64,000 bases of DNA from JAIBJN01 sp963699495 (GCA_963699495.1 CAVOUB010000005.1:806001-870000), one strand, 5' to 3'. Numbered from the stretch's first letter, positions 36,282-45,059 are shown. The notes: generated by a model not told the origin, from the letters alone. A program made the numbers and translations.

Positions 36282-37064
36282 CTAGGTGTCGGTGCTGGCC
36301 GCGTACGCCTCGCGGCGGGCCTCGATCTGCGCAGCCCACCGCCTCTCGAGGAGGACGGACGCCCAGATCGAGAGCTCGAAGAGAATGAGGAGCGGGACGA
36401 CCTCGAAGGCGAGCGAGACCGGGTCGACCGTCGGGAGGATGATCGCCACGACGAGGACGCTGACGTACCCGATCCGGCGGTTGCGCCGCAGCGTTCGGGA
36501 GGTGAGCACACCGAGTCGCACGAGCGCGAGTATGAAGATGGGGAGCTGGAAGACGAGCGCGAACCCGATCAGACCGACCGTGACGAACGAGAAGTAGTAG
36601 TTCGCACGGATCTGGATGTCGAAGAGATCCTCGTTGTACGTCGTCAGGAAGTTGAGAGCCCGGGGCAGCACGATCCAGTACCCGAAGGCCAGCCCGGCGG
36701 CGAAGAGCGCGGTTGCGATCGCGACGAAGACGGCCACGATCCGCTGCGAGTGCTCCTGGAAGGCCGGGGCGAGGAAGCTCCAGGTCTCCCAGAGGACGAC
36801 CGGCAGGGCGATCGCGAAGCCGGCATAGAAGCTCACCTTGATCGAGGTGAAGAACGGCTCCGTCACGCCGATCGTGATCAGGTCCTTGTCGTCGGGGAGC
36901 GGCCGCTCGAGCCAGGCGAGGATGTTGTCCTGGAAGATGAAGGCGACGACGAACCCGACGGCGATGGCGCCGAGCGAGATGATCAGCCGCGACCGGAGCT
37001 CGTCGAGATGCTCGACGAGGGTGACGCGATCGCCGTGCTCGAGGCGACGCGGCAGACGGGCCAT
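36282..37064 (-). CDS. tatC: Sec-independent protein translocase TatC
   Basis: A 260-aa protein with six spans. Conserved N-terminal VTLVEHLDELRSRLIISL and the first periplasmic loop (GVTEPFFTSIKVSFYAG) are present. ALPVVLWETWSFLAPAFQEHS and NYYFSFVTVGLIGFALVFQLPIF are typical. With TatA it exports folded proteins bearing twin-arginine signals. It lies six bases after tatA and is followed directly by the amidohydrolase gene. Confidence 0.97.
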   Translation of the reverse strand: MARLPRRLEHGDRVTLVEHLDELRSRLIISLGAIAVGFVVAFIFQDNILAWLERPLPDDKDLITIGVTEPFFTSIKVSFYAGFAIALPVVLWETWSFLAPAFQEHSQRIVAVFVAIATALFAAGLAFGYWIVLPRALNFLTTYNEDLFDIQIRANYYFSFVTVGLIGFALVFQLPIFILALVRLGVLTSRTLRRNRRIGYVSVLVVAIILPTVDPVSLAFEVVPLLILFELSIWASVLLERRWAAQIEARREAYAASTDT

Positions 37065-37070
37065 GACGCC

Positions 37071-37325
37071 TTAGCTGGAGACGCGCTCGGTCTCGACGCG
37101 CTCGGGCTCGGCCGGCGGGGTGGCCGGAGGAGCTGCGCTCTCGGGTGCCGGCGGCGGCGTCAGCTCGGTCTTCTCGGGCTCGTCGTTGCCCGTGACCGCG
37201 TCCTTGAACTCACGCATCCCGTGGCCGATCGAGCGTCCCATCTCTGGGAGACGCTTCGCGCCGAAGACGAGAAGCAGGACGACCATCAGGATCACGAGCT
37301 CCCAGATGCCGATTCCGAAGGGCAT
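37071..37325 (-). CDS. tatA: Sec-independent protein translocase TatA
   Basis: An 84-aa protein with one N-terminal span (IWELVILMVVLLLVFGAKRL), hinge FGAKRLPEMGRSIG, an amphipathic helix (HGMREFKDAV) and a Pro/Glu-rich tail. TatA forms the pore with TatC. No separate TatB is seen, as in many actinomycetes that use one TatA-type protein, or a tatB elsewhere. It is divergent from the SUF operon. Confidence 0.95.
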   Translation of the reverse strand: MPFGIGIWELVILMVVLLLVFGAKRLPEMGRSIGHGMREFKDAVTGNDEPEKTELTPPPAPESAAPPATPPAEPERVETERVSS

Positions 37326-37440
37326 GGGACTCAGGATACCACCGTCGCGCCGGGGGTCGTGGTGGACCGAGCCGCTACACTGTGGTCGTCGAGAAACGCC
37401 TCACGAGGCCGTTTCCAGAATACCTCTACAGTTAGGAATC

Positions 37441-38220
37441 GTGGCTCTGCTCGAGATCAAGAACCTGCACGTCGCCACCGAGGACGGGACCGAGATCGTC
37501 CGGGGCCTCGACCTGGCCGTCGAGTCGAACGAGGTGCACGCGATCATGGGCCCGAACGGGTCCGGGAAGTCCACCCTCGCGTACGCCCTCATGGGCCATC
37601 CCGCGTACGAGATCACCGAGGGTGACATCCTCCTCGACGGCGAGTCGATCCTGGAGATGGGCGCGGACGAGCGAGCGCAGCGCGGCCTCTTCCTCGCCTT
37701 TCAGTACCCGCATGCCGTTCCGGGCGTGACGGTGGCCAGCTTCCTTCGCTCCGCGGTCAACGCGATGCGCAAGGCCGCCAACGGCGGCGAGGACGACCCG
37801 GTGAAGATTCCCGAGTTCCGCAAGCAGCTCACCGCTGCGATGGAGCAGCTCAAGGTGCCGAAGGAGATGGCCGGGCGCTACCTGAACGACGGCTTTTCCG
37901 GCGGCGAGAAGAAGCGCGTCGAGATCCTCCAGATGGCGATGCTCTCCCCGCGGATCGCAGTGCTCGACGAGACCGACTCCGGCCTCGACATCGACGCCCT
38001 GCGGATCGTCGCGGGCGGCGTGCGCGACCTCGTCGGCCCCGACATGGGCGCGCTCGTCATCACGCACTACCAGCGGATCCTCGACTACGTGAAGCCCGAC
38101 TTCGTGCACGTCTTCGTGGACGGGCGTATCGTTCGAGAAGGCGGGCCGGAGCTCGCCAAGGAGCTCGAGGCGGACGGCTACGAAGCCTTCATCCCCGAGC
38201 CAGTCGGAGGTGAGTCGTAG
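37441..38220 (+). CDS. sufC: Fe-S cluster assembly ATPase SufC
   Basis: A 259-aa ABC-type ATPase: Walker A MGPNGSGKST, LAFQYPHAVPGVTVASFL, signature FSGGEKKRVE, Walker B AVLDETDSGLD, and GALVITHYQRILDYVKPDFV. It energises the SufBCD scaffold. The GTG at 37441 has AGGA three bases upstream. A longer upstream frame only shadows tatA. It is first in the operon here, with no SufR/IscR-type repressor gene adjacent. Confidence 0.97.
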   Translation: MALLEIKNLHVATEDGTEIVRGLDLAVESNEVHAIMGPNGSGKSTLAYALMGHPAYEITEGDILLDGESILEMGADERAQRGLFLAFQYPHAVPGVTVASFLRSAVNAMRKAANGGEDDPVKIPEFRKQLTAAMEQLKVPKEMAGRYLNDGFSGGEKKRVEILQMAMLSPRIAVLDETDSGLDIDALRIVAGGVRDLVGPDMGALVITHYQRILDYVKPDFVHVFVDGRIVREGGPELAKELEADGYEAFIPEPVGGES

Positions 38221-39632
38221 TGGCAACTTCTGAGACCCAGGTCGTCGCGGAGATCGGCAACGACTACAAGTTCGGCTTCCACGACCCCGAGAACTACTTC
38301 TTCAAGTCCGGGCGCGGCCTCTCGCGCGAGATCGTCGAGGCGATCTCGGCGCACAAGGACGAGCCCCAGTGGATGCGGGACTTCCGCCTCAAGTCGCTCG
38401 ACTACTTCGAGGCCCGGCCGATGCCCAGGTGGGGCGGCGACCTCGACGGCATCGACTTCGACAACATCTACTACTACATCAAGCCGACGGAGAACCAGGC
38501 CGAGTCCTGGGAGGATCTGCCGCCGGACATCAAGCAGACGTGGGACCGGCTCGGGATCCCCGAGGCCGAGCGCAAGTTCCTGGCCGGCGTCGGCGCCCAG
38601 TACGAGTCCGAGGTCGTCTACCACAAGCTCCAGGCCGACCTCGAGGCGAAGGGCGTGCTCTTCCTCGACATGGACTCGGGCCTGCGCGAGCACGAGGAGC
38701 TCGTGCGCCAGTACTTCGGCACGATCATCCCCCAGAACGACAACAAGTTCGCTGCCCTGAACTCGGCCGTCTGGTCGGGCGGTTCCTTCATCTACGTGCC
38801 GCCGGGCGTCTCGATCGACATGCCGCTCCAGGCCTACTTCCGCATCAACGCGGAGAACATGGGCCAGTTCGAGCGCACGCTGATCATCGTCGACGAGGGT
38901 GCCTACGTGCACTACGTCGAGGGCTGCACCGCGCCGATCTACTCGTCCGACTCGCTGCACTCGGCGGTCGTCGAGATCGTCGTCAAGCCCGGGGGCCGCT
39001 GCCGCTACACGACGATCCAGAACTGGTCGAACAACGTCTACAACCTCGTCACGAAGCGCGCGGTCGCGTACGAGAACGCGACCATGGAGTGGGTGGACGG
39101 GAACCTCGGCTCGAAGCTGACCATGAAGTACCCGGCCATCTGGCTGATGGGCGAGGGCGCCCACGGCGAGGTGCTCTCCATCGCCTTCGCCGGCGACGGC
39201 CAGCATCAGGACGCGGGCGGCAAGGCCGTCCACGTCGCGCCGAACACCTCCTCGGTGATCACGTCCAAGTCGATCTCGAAGGACGGCGGGCGGGCGAGCT
39301 ACCGCGGCCTCCTCGAGGTGGCCAAGGGCGCGCACGGCTCGCGCTCGAAGGTGGTCTGCGACGCGCTCATCCTCGACGAGAACTCGCGTACCGACACCTA
39401 CCCCTACATCCGCATCGACGAGAACGACGTGGACATCGGGCACGAGGCCACCGTCTCGAAGATCGGCGAGGAGCAGCTCTTCTACCTGATGAGCCGCGGC
39501 CTCTCCGAGTCCGAGGCGGCCGCGATGATCGTCTCCGGCTTCGTGGAGCCGATCACGAAGGAGCTTCCGCTCGAGTACGCGGTCGAGATGAACCGTCTGA
39601 TCCAGCTCCAGATGGAGGGGTCCGTCGGTTGA
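38220..39632 (+). CDS. sufB: Fe-S cluster scaffold SufB
   Basis: A 470-aa protein matching SufB over its length: WSGGSFIYVPPGVSIDMPLQ, YVHYVEGCTAPIYSSDSLHS with the scaffold Cys, QNWSNNVYNLVTKRAV and GHEATVSKIGEEQLFYLMSR. It builds [4Fe-4S] clusters with SufC and SufD. The GTG start overlaps the TAG of sufC by one base. Confidence 0.97.
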   Translation: MATSETQVVAEIGNDYKFGFHDPENYFFKSGRGLSREIVEAISAHKDEPQWMRDFRLKSLDYFEARPMPRWGGDLDGIDFDNIYYYIKPTENQAESWEDLPPDIKQTWDRLGIPEAERKFLAGVGAQYESEVVYHKLQADLEAKGVLFLDMDSGLREHEELVRQYFGTIIPQNDNKFAALNSAVWSGGSFIYVPPGVSIDMPLQAYFRINAENMGQFERTLIIVDEGAYVHYVEGCTAPIYSSDSLHSAVVEIVVKPGGRCRYTTIQNWSNNVYNLVTKRAVAYENATMEWVDGNLGSKLTMKYPAIWLMGEGAHGEVLSIAFAGDGQHQDAGGKAVHVAPNTSSVITSKSISKDGGRASYRGLLEVAKGAHGSRSKVVCDALILDENSRTDTYPYIRIDENDVDIGHEATVSKIGEEQLFYLMSRGLSESEAAAMIVSGFVEPITKELPLEYAVEMNRLIQLQMEGSVG

Positions 39633-39997
39633 TCGTCGAGCGCACCGATTTCATCTCGGTGCCGGTGCGGGACATGGAGCGGTCGAAGCGGTTCTACGCC
39701 GAGACCCTCGGCCTGCCGAGCCCGAACCTCGAGGAGAACGGGTGGCCCGAGTTCCTGACCGGCAACGTCAGCCTCTATCTGGTGGATCCCAAGAACATGG
39801 GCCGTGAGTTCGAGGCCCCGCACACGGCCCACGTCGCCCTGCGGGTGCCCGACGTCGCCGAGGCTCGCAGCGAGCTGGAGGGGAAGGGGGTCGAGTTCGA
39901 GGGCGAGATCCTCGACACGGGCGTCTGCCACATGGCCTTCTTCCGGGACCCCGACGGGAACGCGCTCATGCTCCACCGCAGGTACGCGCCGAAGTGA
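39629..39997 (+). CDS. VOC/glyoxalase-superfamily protein inside the SUF operon
   Basis: A 122-aa single VOC domain: RTDFISVPVRDMERSKRFYA, TLGLPSPNLEENGWPEFLTG, HTAHVALRVPDVAEARSELE and VCHMAFFRDPDGNALMLHRR. Candidate metal ligands are His/Glu at the first and last strands, but the set is not clear enough to name a reaction. The TTG start overlaps the sufB stop (TTGA) with GGAGGGG upstream. Its TGA overlaps the sufD GTG. It is therefore strictly co-translated with SufB and SufD. Confidence 0.8.
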   Translation: MIVERTDFISVPVRDMERSKRFYAETLGLPSPNLEENGWPEFLTGNVSLYLVDPKNMGREFEAPHTAHVALRVPDVAEARSELEGKGVEFEGEILDTGVCHMAFFRDPDGNALMLHRRYAPK

Positions 39998-41160
39998 CCA
40001 GAGAGGCGGCCCTCGAGCGCTACCGCGAGCTGCCGCTCCCGTCCACCTCGGACGAGCACTGGCGCTTCACCGACCTGCGCGGCTTCGACCCTGAGGCCTA
40101 CGCGACGAACGGCGCCCGGGCCCAGCCAGTCGCGGAGAGCATGCTCGAGATCGACGCCGCCGGGATCGCCGAGGCGACCGAGGGCGGCATCGAGATCGTC
40201 AGCGCGCCGGACGGGATCACGTTTGCTCCGCTCGTCGACCACGAGCTCCTCGGCAGCCTGGTCGGTGCCGAGGACAAGCTGACCGCGCACAACGCCGCCG
40301 TCTGGCAGCACGGGCTGCTCGTGCACGTCCCGGCCGGCGTCGAGCTGGAGAAGCCGCTGTACGTCCGCGTTGGCAACTCGACGCCGGGCGGCTCGCTCTT
40401 CTGGCGCCTGCTCGTGATCGCCGAGGAGAGCTCCCGCTTCACGTTGATCGAGGAGTCCGCGTCGGCCTCTCCCGACCTCGAGTCCTACTCGAACGCGGTC
40501 GCCGAGGTCTTCGTCGGGCGGGGCGCGAAGCTCGAGTACGTCTCCATCCAGAACCTCTCGCGTGAGACGTGGCACTTCGCGACGCATCGCGCCCGCGTGG
40601 CCGAGGACGCGGAGCTCGACTGGGTCGCCGGCGGCTTCGGCTCGCGCAAGGGGAAGATCACGATCGAGAACCGGCTTGCCGGCAAGGGCGCCACCTCCCG
40701 CGTCACCGGCGCCTACTTCGCCGACGGCGACCAGCACCTCGACTACGACACGCTCCAGGAGCACGAGGCGCCCAACACGACCTCCGACTTCGCCTTCAAG
40801 GGCGTGCTCCGCGACAACGCCACCTCGGTCTGGCGCGGGATGATCAAGGTCGAGCGGGAAGCGCAGCGCACGAACGCCTACCAGGAGAACCGGAACCTCC
40901 TGCTGTCGCCGCAGGCCCATGCCGACTCGATCCCGGGGCTCGAGATCCTCGCGAACGACGTGCGCTGCACGCACGGCGCGACGGTCTCGCAGGTGAACCG
41001 AGACGAGCTCTTCTACTGCATGGCGCGCGGGCTCTCCCGCGAGGAGGCGCAGCTCCTGATCGTGCGCGGCTTCTACCAGGAGATCTTCGACCGCATCGAG
41101 CTCGCCCCGGTGCGCGCGGCGCTGCAGAGCGTGCTCGAAGCGCGCCTGCTCGCGGCGTGA
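39994..41160 (+). CDS. sufD: Fe-S cluster assembly protein SufD
   Basis: A 388-aa protein: HWRFTDLRGFDP at the N-terminus, HNAAVWQHGLLVHVPAGVEL, TLIEESASASPDLESYSNAV, FKGVLRDNATSVWRGMIKVE, EILANDVRCTHGATVSQVNR and ELFYCMARGLSREEAQLLIV. It is the SufB partner in the SufBC2D complex. The GTG start overlaps the VOC stop (GTGA) and the final TGA overlaps the next GTG. Confidence 0.96.
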   Translation: MTREAALERYRELPLPSTSDEHWRFTDLRGFDPEAYATNGARAQPVAESMLEIDAAGIAEATEGGIEIVSAPDGITFAPLVDHELLGSLVGAEDKLTAHNAAVWQHGLLVHVPAGVELEKPLYVRVGNSTPGGSLFWRLLVIAEESSRFTLIEESASASPDLESYSNAVAEVFVGRGAKLEYVSIQNLSRETWHFATHRARVAEDAELDWVAGGFGSRKGKITIENRLAGKGATSRVTGAYFADGDQHLDYDTLQEHEAPNTTSDFAFKGVLRDNATSVWRGMIKVEREAQRTNAYQENRNLLLSPQAHADSIPGLEILANDVRCTHGATVSQVNRDELFYCMARGLSREEAQLLIVRGFYQEIFDRIELAPVRAALQSVLEARLLAA

Positions 41161-41804
41161 GCTGCTGCCAGCCTCCGCGCGGCTACACCAGGCTCTTCTC
41201 CAAGCGCACCGCCCGTAGAGACGCGAAGCGCTACCGCCGCAACGGCCTCGACGAGACGGCCGGTGAGATGATCGGCTTCCTGTGCCGGCGCGGCATCGAG
41301 GGGGCGTCAGTGCTGGAGATCGGCGGCGGCGTCGGGGCCGTCCAGCTCGAGCTTCTGAAGGCCGGCGCCGCGCACACGACGAACCTCGAGCTTTCGCCGG
41401 AGTACGAGGAGGCCGCCGTCTCGCTCGCCAGGGAGCAGGGGGTGGAGGCGCGCGTCGAGCGCCGCCTCGGCGACGTCGTCCAGCAGCCCGCTCTCGCCGG
41501 AGCGGCCGACGCGGTCGTCATGCACCGGGTCGTCTGCTGCTACCCGGATTACGACGCGCTCGTGGGCGCCGCCTCCGAGCGCGCGCAGCGGTTTCTCGTC
41601 ATGAGCTTCCCCCGCCCGCGCTGGGCGGTTCGAGCCGGCTTCGCCGCAATGAACGTGGCGGCCCGGGCTCTCCGCTGGGAATACCGGACCTGGATCCACT
41701 CGCCGCAGGCGCTGGTCGACGCCGCCGAACGGCGAGGGCTGCGGCTCGCGTCGGAATCCCGCGGGCGCATCTGGCAGGTCGCCGCGCTCGAGCGGGCGTC
41801 GTAG
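41157..41804 (+). CDS. SAM-dependent methyltransferase in the SUF operon
   Basis: A 215-aa class I methyltransferase. It begins SCCQPPRGYTRLFSKRTARR, with motif I SVLEIGGGVGAVQLELLKAG, motif II near TNLELSPEYEEA, and motif IV DAVVMHRVVCCYPDYD. The N-terminal CC pair and the Cys-rich VVCCYPDY are unusual and might bind a metal or cluster. The GTG overlaps the sufD stop. A specific substrate cannot be told. It resembles Mg-protoporphyrin or small-molecule O-methyltransferases in fold only. Confidence 0.78.
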   Translation: MSCCQPPRGYTRLFSKRTARRDAKRYRRNGLDETAGEMIGFLCRRGIEGASVLEIGGGVGAVQLELLKAGAAHTTNLELSPEYEEAAVSLAREQGVEARVERRLGDVVQQPALAGAADAVVMHRVVCCYPDYDALVGAASERAQRFLVMSFPRPRWAVRAGFAAMNVAARALRWEYRTWIHSPQALVDAAERRGLRLASESRGRIWQVAALERAS

Positions 41805-41835
41805 CCCTCTCGGGGCCCGTCGGTACGATGAGCCC

Positions 41836-43080
41836 ATGGCGGTGACGGCCCAGCCGAGGCTCGACGCGGAGAGGCTTCGCGCCGACTTCCCCATCTTCGA
41901 GCACCCCATCCACGGGAAGCCGCTCGCCTACCTCGACTCGGCGGCGTCCTCGCAGAAGCCGCGGCAGGTGCTCGACGCGATGACGACCTTCTACGAGACG
42001 TCGTACGCGAACATCCACCGCGGCGTCTACGACCTGGCCGAGCGGGCCACAGAGGCGTACGAGGCGGCGCGCGAGACCGTGCGCGCCTTCCTCAACGCGG
42101 AGTCCGCGCGCGAGATCGTCTTCACTCGGAACGTCACCGCCGCCTTGAACGCAGTCGCGTACGGCTGGGGCCTCGACAACCTCGGGCCCGGTGACCTCGT
42201 TCTCGCCACGGAGATGGAGCACCACTCCAACTTCGTTCCCTGGCAGTACATCGCCGGGCGCACGGGCGCCGAGTTCGCCGTGGTGCCCGTGGACGACCAG
42301 GGCGAGCTCCTCCTCGACGACCTCGACGCGCTCGTTGCGCGCGGGCGGCCGAAGGTGCTCGCCTGCACCGCCGTCTCCAACTCGCTGGGCACGGTCACCG
42401 CCCTGTCGCGGCTCGTCGAGTGGGCGCATGCGCAAGGCGCGATCGCCGTGGTGGACGCTGCCCAGGCAGCTCCGCACAGGACGGTGGACGTCCAGGCGAT
42501 CGGCGCCGACTTCGTCGCCTTCACCGGGCACAAGCTTTGCGGGCCCACCGGCATCGGTGCGCTCTGGGGCCGGGCCGAGCTGCTCGAGGCGATGTCGCCG
42601 TTCGAGCTGGGCGGGCACATGATCCGCAAGGTCACGGTCGAGAAGACGACCTGGAACGAGATCCCGCACAAGTTCGAGGCCGGCACCGCGCCGATCGCAG
42701 AGGCCGTCGGGCTCGCGGCCGCGATCGACTATGTGACCGAGGCCGGGCTGCCGGCGCTCGAGCGCCACGAGCACGAGCTGACGGAATACGCGCTCGGACG
42801 ACTCGACGAGATCCCCGGCGTGCGCCTCTACGGGCCCCCGCCCGCTCGCCGGGTCGGGATCGTCTCGTTCGCGCTCGAGGGCATCCATCCGCACGACGTC
42901 GCCCAGATCGTGGACGCCGAGGGCGTCGCCGTTCGCGCCGGCCACCACTGCAACCAGCCGTTGATGACAAAGCTGGGCGTCAACGCGACCACCCGGGCGA
43001 GCTTCTACCTCTACACGCTGCCGCAGGAGATCGACCGCCTCGTCGACGGGCTGCACCGGGCGCGTAAGCTTTTCGGGTAG
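41836..43080 (+). CDS. sufS: cysteine desulfurase SufS
   Basis: A 414-aa group II cysteine desulfurase: LDSAASSQKPRQVLDAM, YANIHRGVYDLAERATEAYE, the PLP Lys233 in AFTGHKLCGPTGIGALWG and the catalytic Cys372 in RAGHHCNQP on the short group II loop. It removes sulfur from cysteine and passes it to SufU. The ATG at 41836 lies 31 bases after the methyltransferase gene. Confidence 0.97.
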   Translation: MAVTAQPRLDAERLRADFPIFEHPIHGKPLAYLDSAASSQKPRQVLDAMTTFYETSYANIHRGVYDLAERATEAYEAARETVRAFLNAESAREIVFTRNVTAALNAVAYGWGLDNLGPGDLVLATEMEHHSNFVPWQYIAGRTGAEFAVVPVDDQGELLLDDLDALVARGRPKVLACTAVSNSLGTVTALSRLVEWAHAQGAIAVVDAAQAAPHRTVDVQAIGADFVAFTGHKLCGPTGIGALWGRAELLEAMSPFELGGHMIRKVTVEKTTWNEIPHKFEAGTAPIAEAVGLAAAIDYVTEAGLPALERHEHELTEYALGRLDEIPGVRLYGPPPARRVGIVSFALEGIHPHDVAQIVDAEGVAVRAGHHCNQPLMTKLGVNATTRASFYLYTLPQEIDRLVDGLHRARKLFG

Positions 43081-43087
43081 GAAGCAG

Positions 43088-43516
43088 ATGTCCGAGCTCG
43101 ACAGCCTTTACCGCGAGGTCATCCTCGACCACTACAAGAACCCCCGTGGCCACGGGGTGATCGACCGCGCCGACGCCGAGGCCGAGGGGCAGAACCCGCT
43201 CTGCGGCGACGAGGTGTCGATCGCGGTCGCCTTCGAGGGGGACACGATCACGGACGTGAAGTTCCAGGGCCGCGGCTGCGCCATCAGCCAGGCGGCCACC
43301 TCGATGCTGATGGACCTGGTCAAGGGCCGCACGGCGCAGGAGGTTGCCGCCATGTCCCGCGACGAGCTCCTGGAGGAGGTCGGCATCCCCTTGACGCCCG
43401 TGCGTCTCAAGTGCGCGCTCCTCGGCCTCGGTGTGCTCAAGCTCGCCCTCCACAAGGGCCGCGGCACGCCGCTCCCCGACGAATGGTCGGGGCTCGACGA
43501 GCTCGAGCTCACCTAG
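43088..43516 (+). CDS. sufU: SufU-type sulfur transfer/scaffold protein
   Basis: A 142-aa IscU-like protein. Cys sites are NPLCGDE, GRGCAISQAA and RLKCALLG, and the SufU-type insert (TAQEVAAMSRDELLEEV) is present. In Gram-positives SufU is a Zn-dependent sulfur acceptor for SufS. Its TAG is the first part of palindromic repeat copy 2. Confidence 0.95.
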   Translation: MSELDSLYREVILDHYKNPRGHGVIDRADAEAEGQNPLCGDEVSIAVAFEGDTITDVKFQGRGCAISQAATSMLMDLVKGRTAQEVAAMSRDELLEEVGIPLTPVRLKCALLGLGVLKLALHKGRGTPLPDEWSGLDELELT

Positions 43517-43681
43517 ATGCCCGACCGGCGACTCCAGCACGCACGGTTGGCGGCTGCGACACCGCGCCGGATCGTTGCGCTCGCCCTTACCCGTACCTCT
43601 CGGTACGGGCTGCGGACGATCGCGGCGGCCGGCTTGGTCGCAACCGTCCCCGTGGGCACCGGAGTCGCCGGCCGGACATCT
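43515..43681. repeat. 167-bp imperfect palindromic repeat, copy 2 (SUF operon)
   Basis: It begins in the TAG of sufU and ends two bases before the ATG of the Rieske gene. Outer arms AGATGCCCGACCGGCGACTCC / GGAGTCGCCGGCCGGACATCT and a central hairpin (CCGTACC-TCT-CGGTACGG) make a long imperfect stem. It matches copy 1 (31845-32012) over most of its length, in the same orientation and with the same junctions. Confidence 0.75.
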
Positions 43682-43683
43682 CG

Positions 43684-43998
43684 ATGCCCGAGTTGATCGT
43701 CGGCCCGGTCGAGGAGATCCCGCCGGGCGAGGTGAGGATCGTCCGCGACGGACAGCTCGTAATCGGTGTCTACAACTGCAGCGGCGAGTTCTTCGCCATC
43801 GAGGACCGGTGCTCCCACGACGACGGCCCGCTCTGCGAGGGCGACTTCGAGCCGGCTGAGTGCGTGGCCATCTGCCCGAGGCACGGCTCCCGCTTCGACG
43901 TGCGGACGGGCCGGCCTCTGACGCTTCCGGCGTATCTGCCCGTGGACACCTTCGAGGTGAAGGTGGAGGACGGCGTCGTCCGAGTCGTGGTTCCGTAG
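43684..43998 (+). CDS. Rieske [2Fe-2S] ferredoxin
   Basis: A 104-aa Rieske domain. Cluster ligands are CSHDDGPL and CPRHGSRFDVRTG, i.e. Cys-x-His and Cys-x2-His. It is a small soluble bacterial dioxygenase-type ferredoxin, not the membrane bc1 protein. Such genes are frequent companions of SUF operons in actinomycetes, and the role here is inferred to be Fe-S related electron transfer. ATG 43684 follows the palindromic repeat. Confidence 0.9.
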   Translation: MPELIVGPVEEIPPGEVRIVRDGQLVIGVYNCSGEFFAIEDRCSHDDGPLCEGDFEPAECVAICPRHGSRFDVRTGRPLTLPAYLPVDTFEVKVEDGVVRVVVP

Positions 43999-44015
43999 GC
44001 ATCTAGAATCCGCCG

Positions 44016-44633
44016 GTGTCCCGGGAAGAGGCTGCGCGCATCGGCACGAGCGAGGATCCGCAGGCGCTGATGCTGGACGAACGCGTCCGCGAGGTGCTCG
44101 CGCGCCTGGAGGCGGAAGAGCCCCGCCCGCCGGCCATGCCGGTCAAGCCGACCACCGGCCGTTTCCTCTTCGCTCTCGTGGCCCCGCAGGCCGACTGCGA
44201 GGTGCTGGAGGTCGGCGCCGGCCGCGGGCACTCCACGATCTGGTTCGCCGCAGCGGTTCGCTACCTGGGCGGGCGCGTGGTGTCGCTCGAGCAGGATCCG
44301 GACGTGGCCGAGGACTGGCGGCGAAACATCGCCGATGCGGGCCTCGAGGAGTGGGCCGAGCTGATCGAGGGCGACGCCCTCGAGACGCTGATGAACATGG
44401 AGGACATCTTCGACGTCGTCTTCCTCGACGCGAAGAAGGACGAGTATGAGCGCTACTTCGACCTGGGCCGGCACCTGGTCGACCCCGGCGGACTGATCCT
44501 CGCCGACAACGTCCTTTCCCATGAGGAGGTGCTCGGCGCCTACAGCCGGGCGCGCCAGAGCGATCCCACGCTCGTGAGCGTCACCGTCCCCCTCGACAGC
44601 GGGCTCGAGCTGACCTCGGTCCTCGAGCCCTAG
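44016..44633 (+). CDS. SAM-dependent O-methyltransferase (family 3-like)
   Basis: A 205-aa protein: DCEVLEVGAGRGHSTIWFAA (motif I), RVVSLEQDPDVAEDWRRNIA (motif II) and VVFLDAKKDEYERYFDLGRH (the DAKK acid/metal motif of this family), then LADNVLSHEEVLGAYSRAR. It is a likely divalent-metal-dependent O-methyltransferase. GTG start. It is the last gene of the SUF-region operon, and its TAG overlaps the convergent VOC gene by four bases. Confidence 0.82.
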   Translation: MSREEAARIGTSEDPQALMLDERVREVLARLEAEEPRPPAMPVKPTTGRFLFALVAPQADCEVLEVGAGRGHSTIWFAAAVRYLGGRVVSLEQDPDVAEDWRRNIADAGLEEWAELIEGDALETLMNMEDIFDVVFLDAKKDEYERYFDLGRHLVDPGGLILADNVLSHEEVLGAYSRARQSDPTLVSVTVPLDSGLELTSVLEP

Positions 44634-45043
44634 GCTCCGGTCGCGCCCCACTCCTCGGGCGCGCGTTGGTTGACCACCTGCGCGAACGACCAGCGGTGGC
44701 CCTCCGGATCCTCGGTGTCGTAGCGCCGGTCGCCGTACGGCGTGTCCTGGAGCTCGCCGCGGATCGGCGCCCCCGCCTCGACCGCCCGAGCATGGTGAGC
44801 GTCGACGTCCTGAACGTAGACGTGGACGAGGTGGGTGAAGGCGCCCAAGTCTCTCGGATTACGGTAGTCGGAGCCGGGATGGCCGAGGAAGACCTCCCCG
44901 CCGCCGATTGTCAGCTCGGCGTGCGTGACCGTGCCCTCGTCGTCGGTGAAGCGGAGCCGTTCCTCGAGCCCGAAGGCCCTGCTCAGCCAGTCGATCGCGG
45001 TGGCAACGTCCTCGTAGAGCAGGTACGGCGTGACCGTCTGCAC
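44630..45043 (-). CDS. VOC/glyoxalase-like protein (PhnB-like)
   Basis: A 137-aa protein: VTPYLLYEDVATAIDWLSRA, FGLEERLRFTDDEGTVTHAE, HVYVQDVDAHHARAVEAGA and YDTEDPEGHRWSFAQ. This pattern is common to PhnB-type VOC proteins of unknown or resistance-linked role. GTG 45043 is preferred because GAGGAGG lies five bases before it. An ATG at 45100 would overlap the ncRNA promoter. Confidence 0.85.
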   Translation of the reverse strand: MQTVTPYLLYEDVATAIDWLSRAFGLEERLRFTDDEGTVTHAELTIGGGEVFLGHPGSDYRNPRDLGAFTHLVHVYVQDVDAHHARAVEAGAPIRGELQDTPYGDRRYDTEDPEGHRWSFAQVVNQRAPEEWGATGA

Positions 45044-45059
45044 GTTCGCCTCCTCGCCT

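Noticed and set aside
43998..44006. GGCATCTAG after the Rieske gene as a third repeat end
   Set aside because: Only nine bases match the end of the palindromic repeat, with no matching interior, so it is probably chance.
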